DNA from: Lachnospiraceae bacterium OF09-6 | Lineage (GTDB): Bacteria; Bacillota; Clostridia; Lachnospirales; Lachnospiraceae | Direction: 5' to 3' | Assembly (NCBI GenBank): GCA_003435055.1 | Contig: QUMM01000055.1 | Coordinates: 1 to 9,497 of the forward strand | DNA: 9,497 bases | Shown: positions 1-5,366 of the stretch, one piece after another | How the letters are laid out: each line of letters begins with the position of its first letter | Position numbering within the stretch: the stretch's first letter is position 1 | Made by a program: the position numbers and the translations under genes | Notes under the pieces: generated by a model | Told to the model about the DNA's origin: nothing | Databases searched by the model: none | Seen by the model: the letters and a program-made list of their open reading frames with translations, nothing else

Positions 1-164
1 CTGATATAGAGAAACTACGCGAAAAATATATAAATAATCCACCAGAAGGTATGACCTCTGCGGACATCCGCCATATGAGCGAGGAGGAACTTCTGGATAT
101 GGACTATTTTCTAAATGAAGATATTTTTGATGATGATGCAGAAGAAGGTTTTTTCCTGTTCTGA
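1..164 (+). CDS. hypothetical acidic protein, C-terminal part (5' end outside window)
   Basis: The frame is open from base 3 to the TGA at 162-164, giving 53 visible residues. The tail is very acidic (a run of Asp/Glu around DIFDDDAEE) and ends in hydrophobic FFLF. The middle part, EGMTSADIRHMSEEELLDMDYF, resembles small proteins I associate with conjugative elements of Clostridia, but I cannot name the family. An internal ATG at 51-53 lacks a convincing RBS, so the true start is probably upstream of the window. A GC-rich hairpin follows about 22 bases after the stop. The downstream neighbour is an ImmA-like protease gene on the same strand. I see no DNA-binding motif, so there is no support for calling it the repressor partner of that protease. 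Confidence 0.55.
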   Translation, partial: DIEKLREKYINNPPEGMTSADIRHMSEEELLDMDYFLNEDIFDDDAEEGFFLF

Positions 165-186
165 TTCATGATCATCGTTTTGTCAT

Positions 187-210
187 GCCCGCCTTCGTGC
201 GGGCTATTTT
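187..210 (+). terminator. rho-independent terminator after the first gene
   Basis: A 6-bp all-GC stem (GCCCGC 187-192 with GCGGGC 199-204) closes a 6-base loop and is followed by TATTTT. It sits 22 bases after the stop of the acidic hypothetical gene and is correctly oriented for it. The U-tract is short, so termination may be moderate. Confidence 0.65.
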
Positions 211-249
211 AATTCAAGAGAGCGCCAAAGGCGGTCTTTCCTATAAAGT

Positions 250-277
250 AAAAAATACGCCCCGAAAACGAGGCGTA
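250..277 (-). terminator. hairpin with a minus-strand U-tract, no gene assigned
   Basis: Arms TACGCC (256-261) and GGCGTA (272-277) plus an inner CG/CG pair around an AAAA loop form a hairpin with one mismatch. A-runs flank it on both sides. Read on the minus strand the stem runs into TTTTTT, the usual terminator pattern, but no minus-strand gene ends here. It may be a relic, or a structure in the leader of the following plus-strand gene. Confidence 0.35.
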
Positions 278-339
278 AAAAATCTGATCAGTGATATTTA
301 TCGTACACACTTTTCGCTATACTGTAAACTGGAGGTGGT

Positions 340-852
340 ATGATGAATGCAGAACAGCTTTCACGGGTCGGTGAGAAACTGGTAAAACGCTGCGGTTCCA
401 GAGACCCTTTTGAAATTGCAAGGCAGCTTGGTATAAATGTCATGCTTTGCGAAAATTTTGGTTCCCTGAAAGGAATGTACCGGGTGATTAAGCGAAATCG
501 CTTTATTTTTCTGAATAACAGTCTGGATGAAAATATACTGCGCATCGTGTGCGCACATGAATTAGGGCATGACCAGCTTCACCGGAATATGGCGAAAACC
601 ACCCCGATTCATGAGTTCATGCTCTATGACATGAAATCCAAACCGGAATATGAAGCGAACATCGTAGCAGCGGAGATCCTGATGGACAGCAACGAAGTCC
701 TTCGTTACATCTATGAATATGGATACACAGCCGAGCAGATCGCCAGCACGATGTCCACTGACATCAATCTGGTTGCGCTGAAGGTAGCACACCTGGCCAC
801 ACTTGGATATAATCTGCACGCACTGGAACATAAGAGCAACTTTTTGAAATAA
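340..852 (+). CDS. ImmA/IrrE-family metallo-endopeptidase
   Basis: 170 aa, a usual length for the family. The zinc-protease motif HELGH is at residues 73-77, followed by DQLHR, and a downstream EYEANIVAAEILM segment (about 103-115) supplies the usual third metal ligand region and helix. Known members such as ImmA of ICEBs1 cleave the element's own XRE-type repressor and so switch on conjugative-element or prophage genes. Here no XRE repressor gene is visible in the 339 bases upstream. The RBS GGAGG at 331-335 fits either tandem ATG (340 or 343); 343 has the more usual 7-base spacing. A strong terminator follows 9 bases after the stop, so the gene is probably transcribed alone or ends its unit. 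Family assignment is firm; the substrate is unknown. Confidence 0.9.
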   Translation: MMNAEQLSRVGEKLVKRCGSRDPFEIARQLGINVMLCENFGSLKGMYRVIKRNRFIFLNNSLDENILRIVCAHELGHDQLHRNMAKTTPIHEFMLYDMKSKPEYEANIVAAEILMDSNEVLRYIYEYGYTAEQIASTMSTDINLVALKVAHLATLGYNLHALEHKSNFLK

Positions 853-861
853 TGTACATTT

Positions 862-890
862 GAGGAGCCTGAACTGGCTCCTCTTTTTTT
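862..890 (+). terminator. strong rho-independent terminator of the ImmA-like gene
   Basis: A perfect 8-bp stem, GAGGAGCC (862-869) with GGCTCCTC (876-883), has a 6-base loop and is followed by seven T residues (884-890). It starts 9 bases after the TAA of the protease gene. Confidence 0.93.
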
Positions 891-896
891 GTTGCA

Positions 897-923
897 AATT
901 GTGCAGATGCCGTCTGCACAATT
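897..923. repeat. perfect 11-bp inverted repeat with 5-base spacer
   Basis: AATTGTGCAGA at 897-907 is exactly matched by its reverse complement at 913-923. No T-run follows on either strand (minus side: AATTTGC), so it is not a typical terminator, though it lies 6 bases past a possible minus-strand stop at 930-932. It could also be a protein-binding palindrome or the terminus of an inserted element. Confidence 0.75.
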
Positions 924-929
924 ATCAGC

Positions 930-1004
930 CTAAGCAACCAAACGATAGCGTTCCCTGTATAGAGTCGGTTGAAGCTTCTGGTTAAAAATCTGCAAAAGTT
1001 CCCA
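930..1004 (-). pseudogene. possible C-terminal fragment of an unidentified minus-strand gene
   Basis: Reading the minus strand from about 1004 gives ELLQIFNQKLQPTLYRERY, then RLVA and a TAG stop (complement of 930-932). The composition looks like coding sequence rather than chance, and an inverted repeat sits just downstream of the stop. Only about 25 codons are available before the frame meets the surface-protein fragment that is coded on the other strand. I do not recognise the family. This is a weak call, made because it would explain an otherwise blank stretch and places a breakpoint near 1005-1011. Confidence 0.25.
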
Positions 1005-1011
1005 TAATGAT

Positions 1012-1422
1012 GAGCATGTATATCGGGTAAAGGTGATTGTAACAGACAATAAGGGACAGCTTGAAGCCTCTATGACAGTGGATGATCAGACATTAACCCA
1101 GGTAACGGTGATAAATTCGTATAAGCCAGAGCCAACGCCAACCCCGGAACCAACAGTGACCCCGGAACCTCCGGTGATACCAGAGCCAACAGTGACACCA
1201 GAAACAACAATAACACCGAAAGCAAGTATAACCCCGAATCCCACAGAAATTCCCAAACCAAGTAATACACCTGCTCCTGAGACGAAACAGACTAAGAGTC
1301 CAAAGACAGGATATGGACCGGAAGAAACCGGTGAACTTCAAATATTGCTTGTTTTTGGAGCACTGATGCTGATTGTTGTATTGAGTGTTGAAAAGAAAAA
1401 AAAGATAAGAGAAATCAAGTAA
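1012..1422 (+). pseudogene. 3' remnant of a sortase-anchored surface protein (pilin-like)
   Basis: The frame is open from 973, but homologous-looking sequence begins near 1012 (EHVYRVKVIVTDNKGQL). The segment to about 1110 resembles the end of a Spy0128/Cna-B-like pilin repeat closing with VINSYK. Next comes a roughly 45-residue Pro/Thr/Glu stalk of imperfect TPEP units (1129-1290), typical of a wall-spanning region. The cell-wall sorting signal follows: SPKTG, a hydrophobic helix (ILLVFGALMLIVVL) and a basic tail ending KKKKIREIK. SPKTG is a degenerate LPXTG. There is no signal peptide and no convincing start or RBS: a GTG at 1033 is available but lies inside the domain. It is therefore a truncated gene whose 5' part was replaced by unrelated sequence. 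The 3' end is intact and keeps its terminator. Confidence 0.75.
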
Positions 1423-1472
1423 CAGCTACTGTATACTTTCTTTACACAGAAAGATATATGGTAGCTGTTTTT
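1421..1472 (+). terminator. long-stem terminator after the surface-protein remnant
   Basis: The outer arms AACAGCTAC (1421-1429) and GTAGCTGTT (1461-1469) pair perfectly, with further AT/GU pairing and an inner CTTTCT/AGAAAG stem (1436-1441 with 1448-1453). A run of five T residues ends at 1472. The structure overlaps the stop codon. Confidence 0.8.
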
Positions 1473-1531
1473 ATGTACAGGTGGATATTTTTTTATTCGT
1501 ATTCCTCCATGTTAAAGGGAATTTTCTGTAC

Positions 1532-1559
1532 AAAAAAGGGACTGTCAAACGACAGCCCC
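1532..1559 (-). terminator. rho-independent terminator of the secreted-protein gene
   Basis: On the minus strand the stem is formed by the complements of 1551-1559 and 1538-1546 around a 4-base loop, and is followed by six U residues (complement of A-run 1532-1537). The only imperfect pair (1541/1556) is a G-U wobble when read on the minus strand but an A-C mismatch on the plus strand. That supports minus-strand use. It begins 12 bases past the gene's stop. Confidence 0.88.
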
Positions 1560-1570
1560 TGGAGCCTATA

Positions 1571-2338
1571 CTACCATAAATTGAATGAGAAATCGGAATA
1601 GAGGGGAGTTGGCTGATCGCTATAATAGTAGCGATAGTCAGAACCTGGTGCTTTGTAATATTTTGGCTTTTTCGTTGTATGGTAAGTAACATCGATTGAA
1701 ACAGCGTTTTTCAGTGAAACCTTCTGTCCGTTTTTGATCTTCTTAGTGAACGCCTTGTTGCCCTTTCTATAAGCAATTTCAATAAAATCTATTTTGTAAT
1801 TTTTAGCAGCAGCAACCTTTATCAGTGTTTTTCCAGAACGGGAAATCTTGGCACCATATTGCCAGTAACCATTGATTTCAGAAGCGTAATCTTTTGAGCC
1901 AACTTTAAAAGACTTAAAAACTGCAGGGTGCTGTTTGAAGGTTACTTTACAGGACAGCTTATAGCTTTTCCCATCTTGATTAACTACAAAGCTGAAGGTG
2001 GATTTTTCGCCAACTTTAACCTTGTGGTTCTTCATGTGAAACTTCGTGCTCGTGCCAATCTGGATCGCATTTAATCCCTGGCGTTTGTTAGCTGTGTAGT
2101 ATGTGTTAGATGATTTTATGTTGGTAATAGTTGCTGTAGATGAAAGGTTTTTGATGTAAATAAAACCGTATACAGATGTGTCATCGACACCCTTGAATGG
2201 GGCAGATCTATCAATATAAAGGGTCTGGGTCTTAGGGCAAACAGGTGCTTTGACTGCTGCATTTGCCAGTAATGGGGTGGCAGCGACTAACAACAGACAT
2301 ACAAAAAAGCCGCAAAGTGTCTTTTTCATTTTCTTCAT
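1571..2338 (-). CDS. secreted Lys/Tyr-rich protein of unknown function
   Basis: 255 aa. A clear Sec signal peptide has a basic start (MKKMKK), a hydrophobic core at 8-24 and a probable SPase I site after ANA (residue 27). The mature part is strongly basic and rich in Lys, Ser, Thr and Tyr, with alternating hydrophobic patterns that suggest beta-sandwich modules. Residues 35-130 form one block ending in CKVTFKQH. Residues 135-220 form a second block (SFKVGSKDY to IDVTYHTTKK). A Tyr-rich C-terminus (YRYYYSD) ends in NLW. There are no sortase, lipobox or catalytic motifs and no membrane segments after the signal, so the protein should be released or bound by charge to the wall. The start is set by RBS AGGAGG (complement of 2346-2352) 7-8 bases upstream. 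It is a complete monocistronic unit with its own promoter and terminator. I do not recognise the family. Confidence 0.85.
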   Translation of the reverse strand: MKKMKKTLCGFFVCLLLVAATPLLANAAVKAPVCPKTQTLYIDRSAPFKGVDDTSVYGFIYIKNLSSTATITNIKSSNTYYTANKRQGLNAIQIGTSTKFHMKNHKVKVGEKSTFSFVVNQDGKSYKLSCKVTFKQHPAVFKSFKVGSKDYASEINGYWQYGAKISRSGKTLIKVAAAKNYKIDFIEIAYRKGNKAFTKKIKNGQKVSLKNAVSIDVTYHTTKKPKYYKAPGSDYRYYYSDQPTPLYSDFSFNLW

Positions 2339-2413
2339 TTCATTTTCCTCCTTTTTGCGTGTTAATGATGGTGAATCTTTCTTCTCCTTCTTATGGATTT
2401 TAATATGTGTTTT

Positions 2414-2442
2414 TATATACCGTACCTAATCGGTACAGTCAA
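2414..2442 (-). promoter_or_regulatory. sigmaA-type promoter with a dyad in the spacer
   Basis: On the minus strand TTGACT (complement of 2437-2442) and TATATA (complement of 2414-2419) are separated by exactly 17 bases. The spacer contains overlapping dyads: GTACC/GGTAC (2422-2426 and 2432-2436) and TACCG/CGGTA (2418-2422 and 2431-2435). Transcription would start near 2407 and give a leader of about 68 bases to the secreted-protein gene. The dyad is well placed for a repressor or a spacer-binding activator. Confidence 0.65.
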
Positions 2443-2569
2443 TCTTACGTTCCGAGTTTTTGAGAGCAAAAATGACACCAGCAATCAAAATCTGAAGTGT
2501 TACTCTTCTCGTGTATCAAATTACCTTAAACATCTTCTGCAAAATCGGTTTCTCTTTCTTCTACTCAAC

Positions 2570-2683
2570 CTATGCCTTCCTAAACTCTTCCATCCGCTTC
2601 AATTCTTCCTCGACATCATCATTTAACAGGGATGGTATTTATGGCTTTTTTACTGTCCCTGGCGGCACCCTATTAGATATCGA
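2570..2683 (-). pseudogene. decayed C-terminal fragment of an unidentified small gene
   Basis: One minus-strand frame reads SNRVPPGTVKKP, a TAA stop, then IPSLLNDDVEEELKRMEEF and RKA before a TAG stop (complement of 2570-2572). The helical, charged EEELKRMEEF segment and the natural-looking stop suggest a former coding region interrupted by a nonsense codon. There is no start or RBS. Family unknown; chance cannot be excluded. Confidence 0.3.
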
Positions 2684-2935
2684 AAGTTACCTTAGTATCT
2701 CCATCATCAATTCCTTTAGACTTTCGAGGATTAGACCACAATGTTTTCAAATATTTCTATTTCGCATAAATCAAAATTAATCCTGAATTATTCATGGGCA
2801 TATAGAAATGCTCTATACTGCAAAGACTTGAAACAGTTTCCTTGAATTCAATCGGATCATCTATGAAAATGGACAAACTTCCCCTATGAAATTTGATTGA
2901 GTTACTTTGAAACTGTCAAGGTACGTTAATAGTTA
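2684..2935. other. AT-rich non-coding stretch beside the transposase remnant, possible IS end
   Basis: No frame here looks coding. It contains TGAAT-T-ATTCA, a short palindrome at 2784-2794, and a GAAAC-A-GTTTC palindrome near 2830. A related TTGAAACTGTCAAGG element lies just before the transposase stop. Because the transposase ends at 2936 on the minus strand, the element's right terminus should lie here, but no second inverted terminal repeat is present in the window to confirm it. Confidence 0.3.
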
Positions 2936-3310
2936 CTATTTCAACTGTACGGACAGCTGCTGGATATTCTCCAATGTCCTGTAGAACTCCCTTTTATAAG
3001 GGCAGCTGCTACACAGTTTGAATGTGATAGATCTTGCTGAATGGATTGCCCTTGCAGCAATCTTTATCAGCTTTAAGCGAATGGTATCCACCTGTTGCTT
3101 CCGCATACTGGCTGGCAGTACAAGCCGCCTGAACCAATTGAATAGGTTGTAGGCAAGCATATGAAGTCTCATACGGTTGGCATTTACTACTTTGGAATGA
3201 CTGCTGACAGCAGCAAAGTCAAATCCACTTTTGCTTTCCTTAATGACGTTTTCCATCTTGCCCCTGCCACAATAAAACTGGATGATCTGATAAGGTTCCA
3301 TATCCATCAA
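2936..3310 (-). pseudogene. IS1380-family transposase, C-terminal remnant
   Basis: About 124 residues of the DDE group-1 transposase C-terminus are present. YQIIQFYCGRGKMENVIKES carries the conserved Y/F-x-x-RG-x-x-EN-x-IKE block with the last catalytic Glu. It is followed by GFDF, an ANxxRLHMLAYNLFNWFR helix, DTIRLKLIKIAARAI, and a SSCPY/EFYRTLENI tail ending in TAG. A full-length enzyme is about 430-450 aa, so roughly the first 300 residues, including both catalytic Asp residues, are gone. Upstream of about 3310 the frame passes into sequence that is coding on the opposite strand and then hits a stop, so the loss is a clean replacement. It cannot be an active transposase. Confidence 0.88.
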
Positions 3311-3505
3311 TTCAACATCGACACAGCCTGCGTAGAATTGGTTTTTGACGATAGAATCCAGATCTCCATTGACTTCACCGCCGTTGAAAACGAAGTTGCC
3401 GATAACCGCTTCCAGCGATCAGAGCTGGATTATCTGATCTACAACGACCCGCTTGCTTATGCCGATCTGATTCTGAACAGCAAGCTGAACGTCCTGTTTG
3501 AATAA
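3311..3505 (+). pseudogene. DUF6061-like small protein, 5'-truncated
   Basis: From about 3311 the plus strand reads QFNIDTACVELVFDDRIQIS, then IDFTAVENEVADNRFQRSEL and DYLIYNDPLAYADLIL, ending LNVLFE and TAA. I recognise the VENEVAD-x-x-x-QRSELD-x-L-x-YNDPL-x-YADL-x-L pattern as typical of DUF6061 proteins, which are roughly 75-80 aa and common in Clostridial conjugative elements; this is from memory. Codon use (CTG, AAC, GAC, GAT) is far more regular than in the minus-strand frame. The usual start (M-K-...) is missing: the frame continues upstream only as antisense of the transposase remnant, with no RBS. The last residues (NSKLNVLFE) also look atypical, so the 3' end may be altered. Function unknown. 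Confidence 0.6.
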
Positions 3506-3526
3506 ACCGACATGAGTATAAACGAC

Positions 3527-3556
3527 AGCGCCCCGATTCATAATGATTGGGCCGCT
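3527..3556. terminator. imperfect hairpin between convergent units
   Basis: Arms AGCG-C-CCC (3527-3534) and GGG-C-CGCT (3549-3556) pair with one internal C-C mismatch. It lies between the end of the DUF6061-like fragment (plus) and the end of the MsrAB operon (minus, stop at 3585). On the minus strand it is followed by GTCGTTTAT, a poor U-tract. It is the only hairpin near the operon's end, so it may serve as a weak terminator. Confidence 0.3.
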
Positions 3557-3584
3557 ACTTATTATATCATTGTATTTTGTGAAC

Positions 3585-4343
3585 TCATTCCTCGAACAGA
3601 TACAGAAGATATCCGTAACCCTCTGCTTTCATCTTTGCGTAAGGCACAAAGCGCAGGGCCGCACTGTTGATGCAGTAGCGCACGCCATTGGGGGACTCCG
3701 GCTCGCCGGTGACGACATCCACATAGATGCCCTTTTCAAACTTATCCCAGAACTCGCCTGTGAAAGCGCGCTCCGTGCCGCTCTCCTGCGTAACACGGTA
3801 CTGCTCCGCCGTCAGCTTGTCCCGGATGGATTCCGCCGCGGGCTTCTGATAGTCGCCCGGATCGATGCGCAGCCGGGAAAACAGCTCCATCTCCGCGCGC
3901 GGGATGTGACAGTAGCCGTTCGGGTTCTTTTCGAGGTAGTTCTGGTGGTACTCCTCGGCGGGGTAGTAGTTCTTGAGTGGACCGATCTCCACGAAGAACT
4001 TTTCACTGCGTCCCCGCACGGCCTCCCGAAAGCCAGTCTCGCCCTTGCAGACGGTCTTGTAATCGGCGTCCGCCTCGCAGGTGCCGTTGGCATAGCCGCT
4101 CTCGGCATCGATGACACCGGGGATGGACTGCATCAGCTGTTCCATGCCCCAGAAGCAGCCGCCCGCCAGATATATGACATTTTCCGTGGTATCCATATAC
4201 ATGCTTCCTTCACCGAACATATCAGAGGGCTGTCCGGTCATTTCCTTCTCGTCCGTTTTCTGCGGCATATTTTTCTGCCCGGCAGTGCAGCCGCTCAGCA
4301 GCAGTATCGCGGTGAGCAGAAGCGGCAATACTCTCCGATACAT
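3585..4343 (-). CDS. msrAB: surface MsrA-MsrB methionine sulfoxide reductase lipoprotein, internally deleted
   Basis: 252 aa. A lipoprotein signal peptide has lipobox LLSGC (Cys19). The MsrA domain starts at VIYLAGGCFWGMEQ with catalytic Cys63 in GCFW, and keeps its end (YYPAEEYHQNYLEKNPNGYC, 126-145). The MsrB domain begins at DKLTAEQYRVTQESGTERAF (176-194) and keeps the catalytic RYCINS (Cys224) and end. Fused MsrAB enzymes reduce both S- and R-methionine sulfoxide in exported proteins. Two segments are missing. After FREAVR (110) the usual VTYDP to GTQYRS part of MsrA is absent. After VTGEP (214) the GCGWPSF and GHVF-DGP part of MsrB is absent. Each gap is about 50-60 residues by comparison with the family, and both keep the frame. 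The product is probably inactive or mis-folded. RBS-like AGGCGGG lies about 9 bases upstream of the ATG. It is last in the operon, 37 bases after the thioredoxin-like gene. Confidence 0.85.
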   Translation of the reverse strand: MYRRVLPLLLTAILLLSGCTAGQKNMPQKTDEKEMTGQPSDMFGEGSMYMDTTENVIYLAGGCFWGMEQLMQSIPGVIDAESGYANGTCEADADYKTVCKGETGFREAVRGRSEKFFVEIGPLKNYYPAEEYHQNYLEKNPNGYCHIPRAEMELFSRLRIDPGDYQKPAAESIRDKLTAEQYRVTQESGTERAFTGEFWDKFEKGIYVDVVTGEPESPNGVRYCINSAALRFVPYAKMKAEGYGYLLYLFEE

Positions 4344-4380
4344 AGTGTATCCCGCCTTTCTGAGAAGATAAATTCGTTTG

Positions 4381-4902
4381 TCAGCCCATATCGGCGGCGA
4401 GCGTCTGCTCGATGAGCTTTTGCAGCGTCTCCGCCTGCTTCTTTTCCGTGATGGCGCCTACGATGGGCTCGCCCACGATATTGCCGTTGCGGTCGACCAC
4501 ATAGGTGGTGGGATAGGCAAAGATGTTGGTGGTAAACTTTCCCGCCTCACCATCTGAGTCAAAATACACATTCTGATAGGTGGCACCCTTCTTGGCCAGC
4601 ACGTCCTTCGCCTCGGAAATCGCTTCCTCGTCGCCGTCCAGTGTGAAGGTGTTGACGCCGATGAGGGAGCCGCCCTTCTCCGCAAGTTCCTTATTCAGTG
4701 CGTCCAGCTCGGCAAGCTCCTCCACGCAGGGATTGCAGGTGGTGAACCAGAAATTCACTATGGTGACGGCGTTGCCGGAGAACAGCTCGTCACTCTTCAC
4801 CGTGTTGCCGTCCAGGTCTTTCCCCTCAAAGGCGGGGAACTTCTGCATACTGCCCTGCTCGGCCATCTTGTCCGCGCCGCTCTGATCGGACGGCATACTC
4901 AT
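4381..4902 (-). CDS. TlpA/ResA-like thioredoxin domain protein (3' half of a split gene)
   Basis: 173 aa with a thioredoxin-fold core: FPAFEGKDLDGNTV (22-35), the VNFWFTTCNPCVEEL active site (CNPC, Cys56/Cys59), and FAYPTTYVVDRNGNIVG with the cis-Pro. TlpA/ResA proteins act outside the membrane and carry reducing equivalents to client proteins; here MsrAB is the likely client. As written it starts at ATG 4902 with no signal peptide and no Shine-Dalgarno sequence, which is wrong for an extracytoplasmic protein. The preceding ORF supplies a signal peptide, ends 4 bases into this one, and both carry the peptide DMSMP/MSMP from a direct repeat. One added base would fuse them into a lipoprotein of about 325 residues. 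I infer a single ancestral gene now frameshifted. Confidence 0.85.
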   Translation of the reverse strand: MSMPSDQSGADKMAEQGSMQKFPAFEGKDLDGNTVKSDELFSGNAVTIVNFWFTTCNPCVEELAELDALNKELAEKGGSLIGVNTFTLDGDEEAISEAKDVLAKKGATYQNVYFDSDGEAGKFTTNIFAYPTTYVVDRNGNIVGEPIVGAITEKKQAETLQKLIEQTLAADMG

Positions 4903-4928
4903 ATCATCGCCCGCGGCATACTCATATC
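4891..4928. repeat. 15-bp direct repeat at the split point of the TlpA-like gene
   Basis: CGGCATACTCATATC occurs at 4891-4905 and again at 4914-4928, offset by 23 bases. On the minus strand each copy encodes DMSMP in its own gene half. An offset of 24 would keep one reading frame across both copies. An offset of 23 breaks it. Confidence 0.9.
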
Positions 4929-5366
4929 GCCGTCCATGGATTTCTGCATGATCTCGGGATACTTTTCTTCCAACTCGGTCAGCTTGTTTTCAATATTGCT
5001 GATCTCCGTGGTCGACTCCTTCAGCCACTCATACTCCTTGTCGGTAAACTGCTCTTTAGCGGCCTCGACGGTATCCAGCAGGAAGTCGCCGTAGTTTTTG
5101 CCGTCCTCCTGCATGGTCATGCCCTTATCGGCCACCATGAACACCTTCTCCCAGAGTTCGGCATTTTCCGACAGGAGCGCGTTTTCTCGCTCCAGCAGCT
5201 CCTTGTGCAGGGTGAGCGCCTCCTCAGCGGTTTTCGGCTCGCCAGTCATGGCGGCGTTGTCGCCGCTCATATCCGCGGCTTTGTCGCTGTCCTTCGCGCC
5301 GCAGACGGCGAAAGAGAGCACCAGCAGCGCTGCGAGTAGCAATGCGGTCAATTTCTTCAGCTTCAT
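4899..5366 (-). CDS. signal-bearing coiled-coil N-terminal half of the TlpA-like lipoprotein
   Basis: 155 aa. The signal sequence MKLKKLTALLLAALLVLSFA leads to VCG, a poor lipobox (FAVC rather than LAAC-type) with Cys23, followed by a Met/Asp-rich linker. Residues 47-145 are helical and charged (EEALTLHKELLERENALLSE and IENKLTELEEKYPEIMQ), suggesting a coiled-coil or helical-bundle domain ahead of the thioredoxin fold. It ends DGDMSMPRAMI at a TGA that overlaps the ATG of the thioredoxin-like ORF. The ATG overlaps the stop of the FeS protein gene (ATGA), with a GGAGG RBS 6 bases upstream, so translation is coupled. It is probably the 5' half of one gene. Confidence 0.8.
   Translation of the reverse strand: MKLKKLTALLLAALLVLSFAVCGAKDSDKAADMSGDNAAMTGEPKTAEEALTLHKELLERENALLSENAELWEKVFMVADKGMTMQEDGKNYGDFLLDTVEAAKEQFTDKEYEWLKESTTEISNIENKLTELEEKYPEIMQKSMDGDMSMPRAMI

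Noticed and set aside
318..323. TATACT as a -10 for the ImmA-like gene
   Set aside because: It would place the transcription start on top of the RBS at 331-335, and there is no matching -35. The gene's promoter is not clear.
1129..1290. TPEP-type repeats as a possible minisatellite or CRISPR-like array
   Set aside because: The units are short, irregular and in frame, and are explained by the Pro/Thr-rich wall-spanning stalk of a surface protein. No repeat-spacer structure is present.
1474..1532. TGTACAG and CTGTACA (1474-1480 and 1526-1532) as inverted ends of a small element
   Set aside because: Only 7 bp, with about 45 bases between, lying between two terminators; no flanking target duplication is seen.
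2393..2780. Two plus-strand open frames in the AT-rich stretch
   Set aside because: They have no RBS, poor codon use and no recognisable motif, and the region contains the divergent promoter of the secreted-protein gene.
3161..3310. 5' part of the plus-strand frame that runs into the DUF6061-like fragment
   Set aside because: This part is the antisense of the IS1380 transposase tail. Only the sequence after about 3311 looks like protein, so the open frame is an accidental fusion.
3543..4415. Long plus-strand open frame opposite the MsrAB gene (290 codons)
   Set aside because: It is antisense to clear MsrA/MsrB motifs and a lipoprotein signal, has no RBS, and arises from the GC-rich third-position pattern of the real gene.
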